Shown here: piece after piece, positions 31,780-40,238 of the stretch | How positions within the stretch are numbered: the stretch's first letter is position 1 | How the letters are laid out: the number at the start of each line of letters is the position of its first letter | Assembly (NCBI RefSeq): GCF_003987565.1 | Contig: NZ_NGJY01000001.1 | Span: forward strand, 310,001-374,000 | Reading direction: 5' to 3' | Length of the DNA stretch: 64,000 nucleotides | From: Vagococcus fessus | Lineage (GTDB): Bacteria; Bacillota; Bacilli; Lactobacillales; Vagococcaceae | Made by a program: the position numbers and the translations under genes | Notes under the pieces: model-generated | Seen by the model: the letters and a program-made list of their open reading frames with translations, nothing else | Told to the model about the DNA's origin: nothing | Database searches by the model: none

Positions 31780-33135
31780 ATGACAGAACAACATGATAAA
31801 ATCCAACAATCTTTAAACGAGGTAGAAATTTTAGTCAATCAAGCACATGAGGCCCAAGCGGTATATGCAACGTACGAACAACAAGCTGTAGACTTAATTA
31901 TAAAAAAAGTATCAGAAATCTTAAGTGGACAAGCTGAATATCTAGCAAAATTAGCTCATGAAGAAACTGGATTTGGAAAAGTGTCAGACAAAGTTATCAA
32001 AAACTTATTTGCCAGTGAAGAAGTTTACGAAAGTATCAAAGATATCCCGACCGTTGGGATTTTAGAAGAAAATAAAGAAGATAAAGTAATGAAAGTTGCT
32101 GTTCCAATGGGAATTGTAGCAGGATTAATTCCATCGACTAACCCAACTTCTACAACAATTTTTAAAGCACTATTAGCTCTTAAAACACGTAACGCTATTA
32201 TCTTATCACCACACCCAAGAGCCTTACACGCTATTCAAGAAACAGCACGCTTAATTAATGAAGCAGCGGCAACACTTGGTGCTCCAGAACATCTGGTTCA
32301 AGTTTTACCAACACCAACACTAGAAGCAACTCAAGCTTTAATGGCACACCAAAAAACAGCTCTTATACTAGCAACCGGTGGTGAAGCAATGGTTCGTGCA
32401 GCTTATTCATCAGGGAACCCAGCGATTGGCGTTGGTCCGGGAAATACACCTGTATTAATCGAAAAATCAGCGGACATCGAGAAAACGATTAGCCAAATTA
32501 TTTCAAGCAAAACTTTTGATAATGGTACTATCTGTGCATCAGAACAAGCATTAGTCATTGAAAAAGACATTAAGGATGATGTCATTAACGCTCTTAAAGA
32601 AGAAAATGCGTACTTCTTATCAGAAGAAGAAGCTGGAAAAATCAGTAAATACATCATGCGCGAAAATGGCTCTATGAATCCACAAATCGTTGGTCAAACC
32701 GCTTTTGATGTAGCCGCATTAAGTGATATCGTTGTCCCTAAAGAAACAACTGTATTAATATCACCACAAACAACTATTAGTAAAGAAAATCCGTATTCAC
32801 GTGAGAAATTAACACCAATTTTAGCCATGTATACTGTTGAAGATTTCACAGAAGGTGTCGCAACGTGTCGTGCCTTATTAGAAAATGAAGGAATTGGTCA
32901 TACAGCGGTTCTTCATACAACCAATGACCAATTAGTACGTGAGTTTGGTGTGAGTATTCCTGCATCACGTATTATCATTAATAGCTTAGCCGCTCTTGGC
33001 GCTATCGGAAGTACTACTAAACTAAAACCATCATTAACACTTGGTTGCGGTGCTGTAGGTGGAAGTAGCTTATCTGAGAACGTTCATGTGGCACAACTCC
33101 TTAACACGTACCATATTGCATACGGGATGGAATAG
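31780..33135 (+). CDS. CoA-acylating aldehyde dehydrogenase (EutE/AdhE-N-like)
   Basis: A 451-residue NAD-dependent enzyme that oxidises an aldehyde to its acyl-CoA. The catalytic cysteine is in KTFDNGTICASEQAL, with GLIPSTNPTSTTIFKALLALK, ILATGGEAMVRAAYSSGNPAIGVGPGN and the C-terminal LTLGCGAVGGSS. It is clearly paralogous to EutE at the right edge of this window but stops after HIAYGME and lacks the roughly 45-residue C-terminal extension of EutE, so it is probably cytosolic. Acetaldehyde is the default substrate; related family members use propanal or sulfoacetaldehyde. It is monocistronic, opposite an AraC-type regulator, with a cre-like site upstream. Confidence 0.9.
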   Translation: MTEQHDKIQQSLNEVEILVNQAHEAQAVYATYEQQAVDLIIKKVSEILSGQAEYLAKLAHEETGFGKVSDKVIKNLFASEEVYESIKDIPTVGILEENKEDKVMKVAVPMGIVAGLIPSTNPTSTTIFKALLALKTRNAIILSPHPRALHAIQETARLINEAAATLGAPEHLVQVLPTPTLEATQALMAHQKTALILATGGEAMVRAAYSSGNPAIGVGPGNTPVLIEKSADIEKTISQIISSKTFDNGTICASEQALVIEKDIKDDVINALKEENAYFLSEEEAGKISKYIMRENGSMNPQIVGQTAFDVAALSDIVVPKETTVLISPQTTISKENPYSREKLTPILAMYTVEDFTEGVATCRALLENEGIGHTAVLHTTNDQLVREFGVSIPASRIIINSLAALGAIGSTTKLKPSLTLGCGAVGGSSLSENVHVAQLLNTYHIAYGME

Positions 33136-33144
33136 TATAATACT

Positions 33145-33180
33145 AAAAAGACTGATCTTAGATAAGATCAGTCTTTTTTT
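33145..33180 (+). terminator. terminator after the aldehyde dehydrogenase gene
   Basis: AAAAAGACTGATCTTA and TAAGATCAGTCTTTTT form a stem followed by T residues. Confidence 0.9.
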
Positions 33181-33253
33181 GAAATTGTTTTCAATTACTC
33201 TTTGTTTATTGTAAAATAAAGGGAGATAAAACTATTGGAGGATACTTAATCAA

Positions 33254-34504
33254 ATGAAAAAATTATTAGGGACATTATTACTCGCTACTGTACTCTTAAC
33301 TGGTTGTGGGAGTAACGATGCACAAGACTCAGCTAAAGTTAAAGAACAGTTAGCTAATGAAAAATTAAAACTTGAAGTAGAAAAAGCGAAAGCTGAAACT
33401 AAAAAAGCGAAAGCTGAAGCTGAGAAAGCAGTGAAAGAAGCTAAAAAAGAAACTAAAGAAAACAATAATAATGATAAGGAAGCAAAGCAAAAAAATAATT
33501 CAACATCCGCATGGACAAAAGAAAAAAGCAGACAACTAGCTGATTTAATGGCGAAATTTGGCAGTGTTATGGGCCAAGAGTATGATGAAGCTTATCCGAG
33601 TGGCCATGAAATTAACTACTATGGGTATCATTACCCTAATGATGTAGCCAAAAATAATTTTGGTCTAAACGGTTCAGCTATAAATATGGTTACTAATGAT
33701 AGGGCGGCTACTGATAAAAATACGTATCAAATAGTAGGAATATACTCTGATATTGATCATATTGGTTTCGGTGGTGCGCATTTATATTTCTTTACACTTA
33801 AAGACAACCAACCGCACGTTCTTGTAACCTCACAAAATCAGGGTAATGCTGAGAACTTATTATATTTTAAAGAGTCAGAAAACCAAGACTTAGTGAGCAA
33901 CTTTAAGTCTATTGCGGATGGTAATGGTCATAATTTTTCTGGTCCAGCTAAATCTAAAAAGACAGCTCACACATTCAGTAATGATACTAAAATAGCAATC
34001 ACTAATGAATTTTACGTTTGGGCAACTAATCAGGCTAAAAAAGGAGATATGGCTATTACAACACTTTATTTTAATCACGGTGCTGCAGGTCGTGGTGATT
34101 GGTATGCGGAAACACCTGATGGTAAAATGTTAGTTCAAGATAACAAGCAAAATTTACCAGGTGGCGATGCGTTTCCTATCGATATTATCGGTGGAATGCT
34201 ATTCTTCTACGCATTAGATGGTACTATTGGCCATGATGATAAAATAAATTCTGGAGCCACAGCCGATGGTTACACTCTTAATTTAGATAAGTCTCTACCA
34301 GCAAGTAAATACATACTGGGTGATAATGGTACTGTTTATGAATTAAAAAAAGCTGCAGGTGATGGCTTAAGTCCAGGTTCTGGATTCACTGAGTGTAATG
34401 ATGATGGTTCTTTCAACACAGAATATCCACCGACACCATTAATCGTATCTGAAGATTCTGCAGCTCAAACTAAATTACAAGAGCTGATCGCTAAGTACAG
34501 TTAA
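33254..34504 (+). CDS. lipoprotein with Lys/Glu/Ala coiled coil and DUF4767-like domain
   Basis: A 416-residue surface lipoprotein. The signal ends in the lipobox LLTGC with Cys18. Residues about 25-75 are a highly charged coiled coil with the repeat KAKAE (three near-copies), acting as a stalk. From about residue 88, WTKEKSRQLADLMAKFGSVMGQEYDEAYP starts a globular domain that resembles DUF4767 of lactobacillal lipoproteins. The remaining C-terminal half (GGMLFFYALDGTIGHDDKINSGATADGY) is unassigned and may be a second domain. No enzymatic motif is seen. It is monocistronic with a good ribosome site (TTGGAGGA) and a terminator. Confidence 0.8.
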   Translation: MKKLLGTLLLATVLLTGCGSNDAQDSAKVKEQLANEKLKLEVEKAKAETKKAKAEAEKAVKEAKKETKENNNNDKEAKQKNNSTSAWTKEKSRQLADLMAKFGSVMGQEYDEAYPSGHEINYYGYHYPNDVAKNNFGLNGSAINMVTNDRAATDKNTYQIVGIYSDIDHIGFGGAHLYFFTLKDNQPHVLVTSQNQGNAENLLYFKESENQDLVSNFKSIADGNGHNFSGPAKSKKTAHTFSNDTKIAITNEFYVWATNQAKKGDMAITTLYFNHGAAGRGDWYAETPDGKMLVQDNKQNLPGGDAFPIDIIGGMLFFYALDGTIGHDDKINSGATADGYTLNLDKSLPASKYILGDNGTVYELKKAAGDGLSPGSGFTECNDDGSFNTEYPPTPLIVSEDSAAQTKLQELIAKYS

Positions 34505-34513
34505 TAAAATAAG

Positions 34514-34553
34514 GATAAAAAAGAAGCTTTGTATAGAAGGCTTCTTTTTTATC
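34514..34553 (+). terminator. terminator after the lipoprotein gene
   Basis: Fourteen-base perfect arms GATAAAAAAGAAGC and GCTTCTTTTTTATC. Confidence 0.9.
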
Positions 34554-34747
34554 TTAATAACACAACTTTCTTTAATATATATTATGTAAACTAGAATAAT
34601 ATATAAATTCTAAATATAAAAACATGTTAATACTACATGATATATCTACTCCTATTTTGTATTGTCTAACAAAAAAGTTATTACTGTAACTATACAATTC
34701 TAAAGAAGTATGCCTTTCAGACAAATAATAACGTTTAAAAAAATATT

Positions 34748-35104
34748 TTAACGACGTGGTATTTTATTCTTATCAAAGATACCATAGAATTGTGATTTAT
34801 CAGAAAAATCAGCCATATATTGACCATTTATCCCAGCTTTTTGTCCAATTGTGCCAAGTTCAATAACAAGAGCTTCTTCTTCTTTTGAAAAATTAATTCT
34901 TCCCGCTATTGCAACACTTCTAATATAATTCACTAGTTTATTTACTAACACTTCAGGATTACTTTCGGAATCAAGTTTAAGACTTACTTGCGATAGCACA
35001 TCTGTTATATCAAGAAGTTTGCTAGGTTGCTCTGTGCGACTCTCGAGAAGCTTGATAAGATCTCCTACATATCTTTGTGCGTTATTTTTAATTTCTTTGT
35101 CCAT
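34748..35104 (-). CDS. bacteriocin immunity protein-like (enterocin A/pediocin immunity family)
   Basis: A small helical protein of 118 residues resembling class IIa bacteriocin immunity proteins. After an N-terminal helix (YVGDLIKLLESR) it has VLVNKLVNYIRSVAIAGRINFSKEEEALVIELGTIGQKAG, comparable to the pediocin immunity pattern KLHFTAEENKVL, and a polar C-terminal tail that in the family confers specificity. The ATG at 35104 is nine bases after GGAG; an ATG five codons upstream overlaps that site. No class IIa bacteriocin precursor with a YGNGV motif was found in the window, so it may protect against peptides from other cells or act with the exporter genes that follow. Confidence 0.65.
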   Translation of the reverse strand: MDKEIKNNAQRYVGDLIKLLESRTEQPSKLLDITDVLSQVSLKLDSESNPEVLVNKLVNYIRSVAIAGRINFSKEEEALVIELGTIGQKAGINGQYMADFSDKSQFYGIFDKNKIPRR

Positions 35105-35491
35105 TACAATAATCTCCATTCTTCAACTGATTTTATAGTTGTATATCTTACACTTTAATTTTACAACTAACATCACATTTGTCAATCAGAATTAGATTTC
35201 AAGACGTATAACCTTCTGTTTTAAAAAGATATCGCACAAAATACCTATCTTCGTTTTACGGTCTTTCGTTCTTATTGATTCGTCTATAGTATAAAAAAGC
35301 GCTCCTACCTACTGACGAGGAGGCTTCTTTTGATGCGATTGTAGATAATATGAACACGCAGTACCAAAAGTGTAACCATAATTTCATAAGTCTGAAGCTA
35401 GTACTACACTGGAATTAATATTTTTCACGGATTTACCGGTTTAATATCAGATTATGTTTATCAAGAGGTTAAATAAGATTTGGCTTCCCTT
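35105..35491. other. intergenic region with hairpin and a possible gene remnant
   Basis: A terminator-like hairpin (AAAAAAGCGCTCCT with AGGAGGCTTCTTTT, 35293-35331) stands alone. From 35317 a plus-strand frame reads EEASFDAIVDNMNTQYQK without a start and soon breaks off, which looks like the leftover of a lost gene; I cannot name it. The rest is AT-rich with no signal I recognise. Confidence 0.4.
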
Positions 35492-36007
35492 TTAATATAA
35501 TAAGTGATATTTATAGGCTCCTCTATGAAAATGTTCTATATAGTATATGTCCGCATCTTTTAGGACATTTTCTGTATAAAATCCTTCTTTATCAGGGACA
35601 ACATCAATCCAAACTTCTCCCATTGTAGATTCATTTGGCTTTAAAGTTAACAATACTTTTTCATTTCTCAAATTTTCTAAATTTTCTATCGGATCAATCC
35701 ACCAAGATGTTCCTCCTGATATTAGTGCTAGCTTTTTATAAATGGATAGGTCTCGGTTAGATTCTGTCTTATTTTCAGCTTTAAACCTAATAGTGTACCT
35801 AATAACATCTTGCTTATAGCTTTCGCTATATTCTTTCTTATTTTTAATGCCCAATATCGTATATGTCAGTTTATCCATATCCATAGGTTCATTTATAGTT
35901 ACATCGTATTCTGTTATCAAATACCTATCAGTATTATTTAATAAATAATACCGTATTCCACTAATAGCAATAAAAAAAATAAATAGCCATTGTATTATCT
36001 TTTTCAT
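35492..36007 (-). CDS. membrane-anchored extracytoplasmic protein of the ABC exporter cluster
   Basis: A 171-residue protein with one N-terminal hydrophobic helix (about residues 4-20, IIQWLFIFFIAISGIRYYLL) followed by an outside beta-rich domain (YDVTINEPMDMDKLTYTILGIKNKKEY, TLKPNESTMGEVWIDVVPD). The pattern is similar to DUF4352-type immunoglobulin-like domains of lipoproteins, but no lipobox is present. Starting at 36007 it overlaps the stop of the ABC ATPase gene by four bases, so it is the last gene of that operon. Extracytoplasmic accessory proteins in such exporters often bind the peptide being exported or sensed; this is inferred from position only. Confidence 0.7.
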   Translation of the reverse strand: MKKIIQWLFIFFIAISGIRYYLLNNTDRYLITEYDVTINEPMDMDKLTYTILGIKNKKEYSESYKQDVIRYTIRFKAENKTESNRDLSIYKKLALISGGTSWWIDPIENLENLRNEKVLLTLKPNESTMGEVWIDVVPDKEGFYTENVLKDADIYYIEHFHRGAYKYHLLY

Positions 36008-36636
36008 AATTTTTCCTCTTTTAAAATTCCTGTATTCATACAATACTGTATTTCAGTAACTTTTTTTAAAAATTCTTTATCATGACTGGTTATTATAAAA
36101 GTAGTACCTTTCATATTTTTAATTAAGTTTTCAATTAACTCTACTCCGCTTTCATCTAAAGCATTTGTAGGTTCATCTAAAAGGACTATTTCAGGTTCTC
36201 CTAAAATCGCTTGTGCAATACCTAATCTTTGTTTCATTCCTAAAGAATACTTAGAGAGCTTTTTCTTATCATTAGGGTCCAAACCAACCATACCTAACGA
36301 TAAAATTATTTGCTTGTCATCAACACCTTCAGTCATAAATGATAATAATTTCAAGTTTTCAAAGCCTGTAAAACTATTAATAAAATTAGGGTTTTCTATC
36401 AATATCCCTATAGATTCCGGGAAATTTTTACTCCCAATATCCCTTATATTATTTATTTCTATTTCTCCATCTACTTTTAACAAACCTGAAATTGCTCGCA
36501 ATATCATCGTTTTTCCCGATCCATTTGGACCATAAATACCATAATTCGTGTTCATATCCCATTCAAATGAGACATTGTTTAAAACTTTGTTTTTTTTTAT
36601 TATTTTAGTAACATTTTTAAATTTAATCGTTTCCAT
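36004..36636 (-). CDS. ABC transporter ATP-binding protein (BcrA-type)
   Basis: A 210-residue nucleotide-binding subunit. Walker A is YGPNGSGKTMI (residues 36-43), the signature is YSLGMKQRLGIAQAIL, Walker B is IVLLDEPTNALDESG and the switch histidine is TSHDKEF. The Q-loop reads GILIENPNF with Glu in place of Gln, a trait of the bacitracin/lantibiotic-type export ATPases. It should power the three adjacent membrane proteins. Its ribosome site is AAGGAG, and it lies 16 bases after the second permease in a compact operon. The likely role is export of, or resistance to, a peptide. Confidence 0.9.
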   Translation of the reverse strand: METIKFKNVTKIIKKNKVLNNVSFEWDMNTNYGIYGPNGSGKTMILRAISGLLKVDGEIEINNIRDIGSKNFPESIGILIENPNFINSFTGFENLKLLSFMTEGVDDKQIILSLGMVGLDPNDKKKLSKYSLGMKQRLGIAQAILGEPEIVLLDEPTNALDESGVELIENLIKNMKGTTFIITSHDKEFLKKVTEIQYCMNTGILKEEKL

Positions 36637-36652
36637 AATTTCTCCTTACTAA

Positions 36653-37348
36653 TTAATATAATTTTCTATTTTTTAAAAATAAATTTCCTAATGTAGTTAG
36701 TAATACAAATATAGACACATAGTATATCGAAACTGTAAATACTGATTTATTAGCAGATTCTATTATTTGAATAGGCATACTAAAATTCGCAGGAAAATAA
36801 TTATTTGAATTTCCCCATCCAATACATGAGATAAAAAATACTAATATAAATGAATATACCTCTGACATAAAAATAGAAAAAATATAATAGAATAATAGAA
36901 AACTAATTTGACCCAATATAAGTATTGAAAAATATCTCAGATTCTCGTAAGTATTAGTAATAATCATACTAAAAATAAAGTAGTAACAATTCAAAAGAAA
37001 AATAATCAACATTGAACATAAAATTTTACTTGTAAAAAAAGTATTTTTTTTTGCCATTATATAGGCGCTTTGTCCATATTGATACATATCTTCTCTAAAA
37101 AAATCAAAGAATATAAAAATGTTTGAAACTTCAAATAGTTGCCAAAGATATGGCATGTTTATAAAACTATTTTCTTTAGCATCTATTTCATGTATTCCAC
37201 CTAATACATAAATAATATCGAATACTTCCGTGTTATTTTTAGTTATCTTATTAAAAATTAATAACAATGATAAAATAAAAGGGACAACAATATAACGTTT
37301 TTTATAGCTTCTTAATAAAAATAAATCTCTCATGAAAACATTTTTCAT
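36653..37348 (-). CDS. ABC-2-type permease subunit
   Basis: A 231-residue membrane protein with about six helices and a long outer loop between the first and second. The N-terminal RDLFLLRSYKKRYIVVPFILSLLLIF and the pattern of paired helices (MLIIFLLNCYYFIFSMIIT, ISFLLFYYIFSIFMSEVYSFILVFFISCIG) resemble ABC-2 permeases encoded beside BcrA-type ATPases. No family name can be given with confidence. It is seven bases from the preceding permease and 16 from the ATPase, so it belongs to the same exporter. The segment is strongly AT-rich, with Ile, Phe, Asn and Lys codons dominating. Confidence 0.75.
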   Translation of the reverse strand: MKNVFMRDLFLLRSYKKRYIVVPFILSLLLIFNKITKNNTEVFDIIYVLGGIHEIDAKENSFINMPYLWQLFEVSNIFIFFDFFREDMYQYGQSAYIMAKKNTFFTSKILCSMLIIFLLNCYYFIFSMIITNTYENLRYFSILILGQISFLLFYYIFSIFMSEVYSFILVFFISCIGWGNSNNYFPANFSMPIQIIESANKSVFTVSIYYVSIFVLLTTLGNLFLKNRKLY

Positions 37349-37355
37349 TTAATTT

Positions 37356-38066
37356 TCAGTCCTTTATAGTCATGAAATCTTTTTTTTCTAATATAGAAAA
37401 CGATAAATATATTACAATACAAGTAAACCCTACTAATTTACTTAAAAAAAGAAATAATTCTATAACATCAATAGATTGATACGTAGATAGCATAATTAAC
37501 TGATTTATCAAAGCTGTAATTCCGAAGTAAAAATTAAATATTTGGGATATAAAAGGAAAAGATAGCGTTATTACAAAAGATATACTAATAGAATGGATTA
37601 AATCTATTAATAGTAAATAGATACACCCTAAAAAAAATAAAAATAAAACGTGTATACTATAAATTTTTAGAAAATTAATCATAACAAAACTATCAAACTC
37701 TCTCACTTCCCCAGCTAATAGATTTGAAATAATAATTGTGATTATCATATAAAAAAGCATGTATATTAAGGCAACTTTTAAAAAAGCAAGATACACTTTA
37801 TTTAAAAAGGATTTTCTAGTTTTAAAGTTTAAAATAACAGATGAATTAAAGTAGTAATAATGGATACTTGTTAAAAAACAAAGATATATAGGAACTAACG
37901 CTGCGGAATAACAAAATATATTAAATGACATTTCCTGAATTATATATAGATTTGTTTTTTCGTGAAACTTTGTAACATACATGTATACAGAAATTAACCA
38001 AATAATAGCTATTATTATTAATAGTTGACTTTTTTTATGTGGTAATACCAGTTTACAAATTTTCAT
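37356..38066 (-). CDS. ABC-2-type permease subunit
   Basis: A 236-residue protein with about six hydrophobic helices (QLLIIIAIIWLISVYMYV, IFCYSAALVPIYLCFLTS, FLKVALIYMLFYMIITIII, HVLFLFFLGCIYLLLIDL and others). After the first helix comes an outer loop KFHEKTNLYIIQEMSF. It overlaps the end of the upstream permease gene by 14 bases, so the operon is tightly packed. With its two neighbours it makes three different permease-like subunits for one ATPase, more than the one or two usual for peptide exporters. The sequence is too generic for a family name. Confidence 0.75.
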   Translation of the reverse strand: MKICKLVLPHKKSQLLIIIAIIWLISVYMYVTKFHEKTNLYIIQEMSFNIFCYSAALVPIYLCFLTSIHYYYFNSSVILNFKTRKSFLNKVYLAFLKVALIYMLFYMIITIIISNLLAGEVREFDSFVMINFLKIYSIHVLFLFFLGCIYLLLIDLIHSISISFVITLSFPFISQIFNFYFGITALINQLIMLSTYQSIDVIELFLFLSKLVGFTCIVIYLSFSILEKKDFMTIKD

Positions 38067-38847
38067 ATCGTTTAATTCCCACTAAGTATAATAGTACACA
38101 TAATAAAAAGAACGTTACTGTTACTAAAAGAATGATTACTGGAGATAATACTGGGCCTGAAATTTGCTTGGCAAATGTTGTAAACAGAAATGAATCACTT
38201 TCGGGTATATCAGGAATTAGAATATTATATATGTAGTTAAAAACGAAAGGCGCTAAAAATACCGAAAATGATTTTGATAAGAAAAAACTTAAACTCAACG
38301 CTAGTGAAGCGTATATCCCAGAAATAATAAAGGCGATTATTAAATATAAAACGATATGTAATAATGGATGGTCATAATAAAATTGGGGAAATAATGTATT
38401 TGAAAATAATAAAGGAACATTTCCATTTCCATTTACTAACATGTCTACTGCCTCATCTTGTAATAACATAAAACAGAAATATAAATTTGTTAATAAACTT
38501 GAGATAAAACAAATTCCTCCCACAATAAAATTAGTGAAAAACAATTCCTTATAGTATTGTTTTCCATAACCTTTACTTACTATTATATTTAATAAACCTG
38601 TGCTTTTATCTTTTAAATATGTATCAGAAAATCCCATGGCTGAAATAATAGGTAATAACATAAAAAGAACTGTTGGAATTTGGGAACCTGTAAAACTTCC
38701 AATCCATCTTGTATATGGAGAACCGCCATACTTAGCATTAGGAAAGATATCAAACATTATATAAAAGATAGAAATACCATTAGCTATTATTAAGCTGTAA
38801 TAAAAATTTTTATTTCTTATTACTCTTTTCAATAAAAAGTTTCTCAT
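38053..38847 (-). CDS. ABC-2-type permease subunit
   Basis: A 264-residue membrane protein of about six helices, the first gene of the exporter operon after the secreted-protein gene. An N-terminal basic stretch (RNFLLKRVIRNKNFYYSLI) leads into helix one. The SAMGFSDTYLKDKSTGLLNIIVSKGYGKQYYKELF loop is the clearest ABC-2 hallmark: a cytoplasmic segment after the second helix that contacts the ATPase and is preceded in many lantibiotic immunity permeases by a similar EKSTGL/FSTLLSR motif. The ATG at 38847 follows GAAGGGA; a TTG six codons upstream overlaps the ribosome site. Confidence 0.8.
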   Translation of the reverse strand: MRNFLLKRVIRNKNFYYSLIIANGISIFYIMFDIFPNAKYGGSPYTRWIGSFTGSQIPTVLFMLLPIISAMGFSDTYLKDKSTGLLNIIVSKGYGKQYYKELFFTNFIVGGICFISSLLTNLYFCFMLLQDEAVDMLVNGNGNVPLLFSNTLFPQFYYDHPLLHIVLYLIIAFIISGIYASLALSLSFFLSKSFSVFLAPFVFNYIYNILIPDIPESDSFLFTTFAKQISGPVLSPVIILLVTVTFFLLCVLLYLVGIKRYENL

Positions 38848-38932
38848 TCGAACTATTCCCTTCAATATGTAAACGAGTCAAATACATAAAATCTTAGGCT
38901 CGTTTATAGTCTAATATTTTTTAGTCAGGACT

Positions 38933-39358
38933 TCAGAAAGCATTTTTATTATAATCAGGACTCCACACACCCTCTATATTGTTTGTTTTTTTAGGATCCG
39001 CACCAGCCTTTATTCTAGCTTTATCGAATTTATTTTCTTTGACGTAGTTAACCATTAATTTTACTCCTTTAGTGCTAAAGTTGTAATAATATCCTCCTGA
39101 AACATTTTCACTAGTTAACCAACCTTGTCCCATAACATAGCCTGTTACTCTATTTTTAGGATTTTTTACATAATTGACTTTAGCATAGACATATGAATTA
39201 GTATCTTTTTTTCTAGCCTCTGTTTGTTTATAATCAGCATTATTTGAACTAGGGTTTAGATGTAAGTCAAATGGTTTGTCTTGTGTGTCTGCGTAAGAAA
39301 AACTTCCGTAGGACACTAAAGATAGTAGCCCTAATACTAATATCCATTTTTTATTCAT
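38933..39358 (-). CDS. small secreted protein, DUF2712-like
   Basis: A 141-residue exported protein. A signal peptide (KKWILVLGLLSLVSYGSF) should be cut after Ala23 (SYA), leaving about 118 residues: a polar, Tyr/Asn/Lys-rich beta-type domain with SYVYAKVNYVKNPKNRVTGYV, GGYYYNFSTKGVKLMVNYV and the end NIEGVWSPDYNKNAF. It has no cysteine. The layout fits DUF2712, a family of small secreted proteins next to ABC exporters; I recall this from family knowledge and could not search it. It directly precedes the exporter operon. A secreted antimicrobial or signalling protein is plausible. The ribosome site AAAGGAAAAGG favours the ATG at 39358. Confidence 0.7.
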   Translation of the reverse strand: MNKKWILVLGLLSLVSYGSFSYADTQDKPFDLHLNPSSNNADYKQTEARKKDTNSYVYAKVNYVKNPKNRVTGYVMGQGWLTSENVSGGYYYNFSTKGVKLMVNYVKENKFDKARIKAGADPKKTNNIEGVWSPDYNKNAF

Positions 39359-39388
39359 TTTTATACCTTTTCCTTTCATAATCTTTTT

Positions 39389-39490
39389 GACATAGTTGGC
39401 TTTGGCATAGACATATGAATAAGTATCTTTTTTTCTAGGAGTTGGCTATAACTGGCATCATTTGAATTGGGTTCTAAATATAAGCTGATT
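39389..39490 (-). pseudogene. decayed partial duplicate of the DUF2712-like gene
   Basis: About 100 bases just upstream of the intact gene repeat its internal part. On the minus strand they read LYLEPNSNDASYSQ and, after a frameshift, KDTYSYVYAKANYVKK, against LHLNPSSNNADYKQ and KDTNSYVYAKVNYVKN in the intact protein. A four-base deletion near 39440 breaks the frame, and there is no start, signal peptide or C-terminus. The fragment ends immediately before the intact gene's start, as expected from an unequal tandem duplication followed by decay. Confidence 0.85.
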
Positions 39491-39629
39491 GTATCATAGT
39501 ACGATGATTTAACAACATGATTTTATCGTAAATAATTCTTAATTTTTCTATTTAGGTACAGAACACTCACTACTTGAAGTTTTACATAGAATATTAGGGA
39601 CTGTTCTAAAACAAACCCTTTCTAATAAA

Positions 39630-40238
39630 TTAGAAGTTTAATCTATTTTCCGTATAGTTGTATAAAGAATTATTATTTTCTGAACGTACTTTAAAATTGA
39701 TACTTGCTTGGTCTTCAACAGTTACATTCACTTTAGGATCATATAATGTGATACCTTTAGTATAAAAATCGCCATTTACAATATAAAAAAGTTTATTTGG
39801 ACTTTCTAAACTCACATAAATAGTTCCATTGAATTGTTTTGATACTTCTTTAGAGTCGTTTGTTAGTTCAACTCGTAGGACCCTTTTTATTCCTCTAAAA
39901 AGTCCACTTTCTGTCGTTTCGCAATGTAAACTTAATTCGGTGGTATAATTGTCGGAAACTTGAATTTTTTCTTTAAAAACTCTGTATTGTTTGGACTTAG
40001 CTTCCGTTCTGATACCTTGGTCATCCCCTACTAATTCATGAGTAGCTTGCTCGATACTTATATCATTATTTGTAGCTATATTTCGTGTCATTTCGTCAAA
40101 TGTCATAAGACTACCAAAATCTGGACTTTGATTTCTAGTGGATACAATTGGTGATGCGTGACCAAGAGTAGTTCCCATACCTAATATGACAATTGCTAAG
40201 AGCACAGTAATAGCCATTATAATTCTACGAATAAACAT
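39630..40238 (-). CDS. exported or membrane-anchored protein of unknown function
   Basis: Unrecognised 202-residue protein with an N-terminal hydrophobic segment (about residues 8-25, MAITVLLAIVILGMGTTLG) followed by SHASP-like GHASP, a possible signal peptidase site. The mature part has a helical FGSLMTFDEMTRNIATNNDISIEQATHELVG segment, then beta-rich sequence (FKEKIQVSDNYTTELSLHCET, FNGTIYVSLESPNKLFYIV, KVNVTVEDQASINFKVRSE). GAGGAG lies seven bases before the ATG. It is upstream of the secreted DUF2712-like gene on the same strand but 270 bases away, so it may belong to the same island without sharing the operon. Confidence 0.65.
   Translation of the reverse strand: MFIRRIIMAITVLLAIVILGMGTTLGHASPIVSTRNQSPDFGSLMTFDEMTRNIATNNDISIEQATHELVGDDQGIRTEAKSKQYRVFKEKIQVSDNYTTELSLHCETTESGLFRGIKRVLRVELTNDSKEVSKQFNGTIYVSLESPNKLFYIVNGDFYTKGITLYDPKVNVTVEDQASINFKVRSENNNSLYNYTENRLNF

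Noticed and set aside
38933-39358. Lactococcin 972-type bacteriocin
   Set aside because: The mature protein is longer and lacks the characteristic short C-terminal YYNFW-like end; a DUF2712-like secreted protein fits better.
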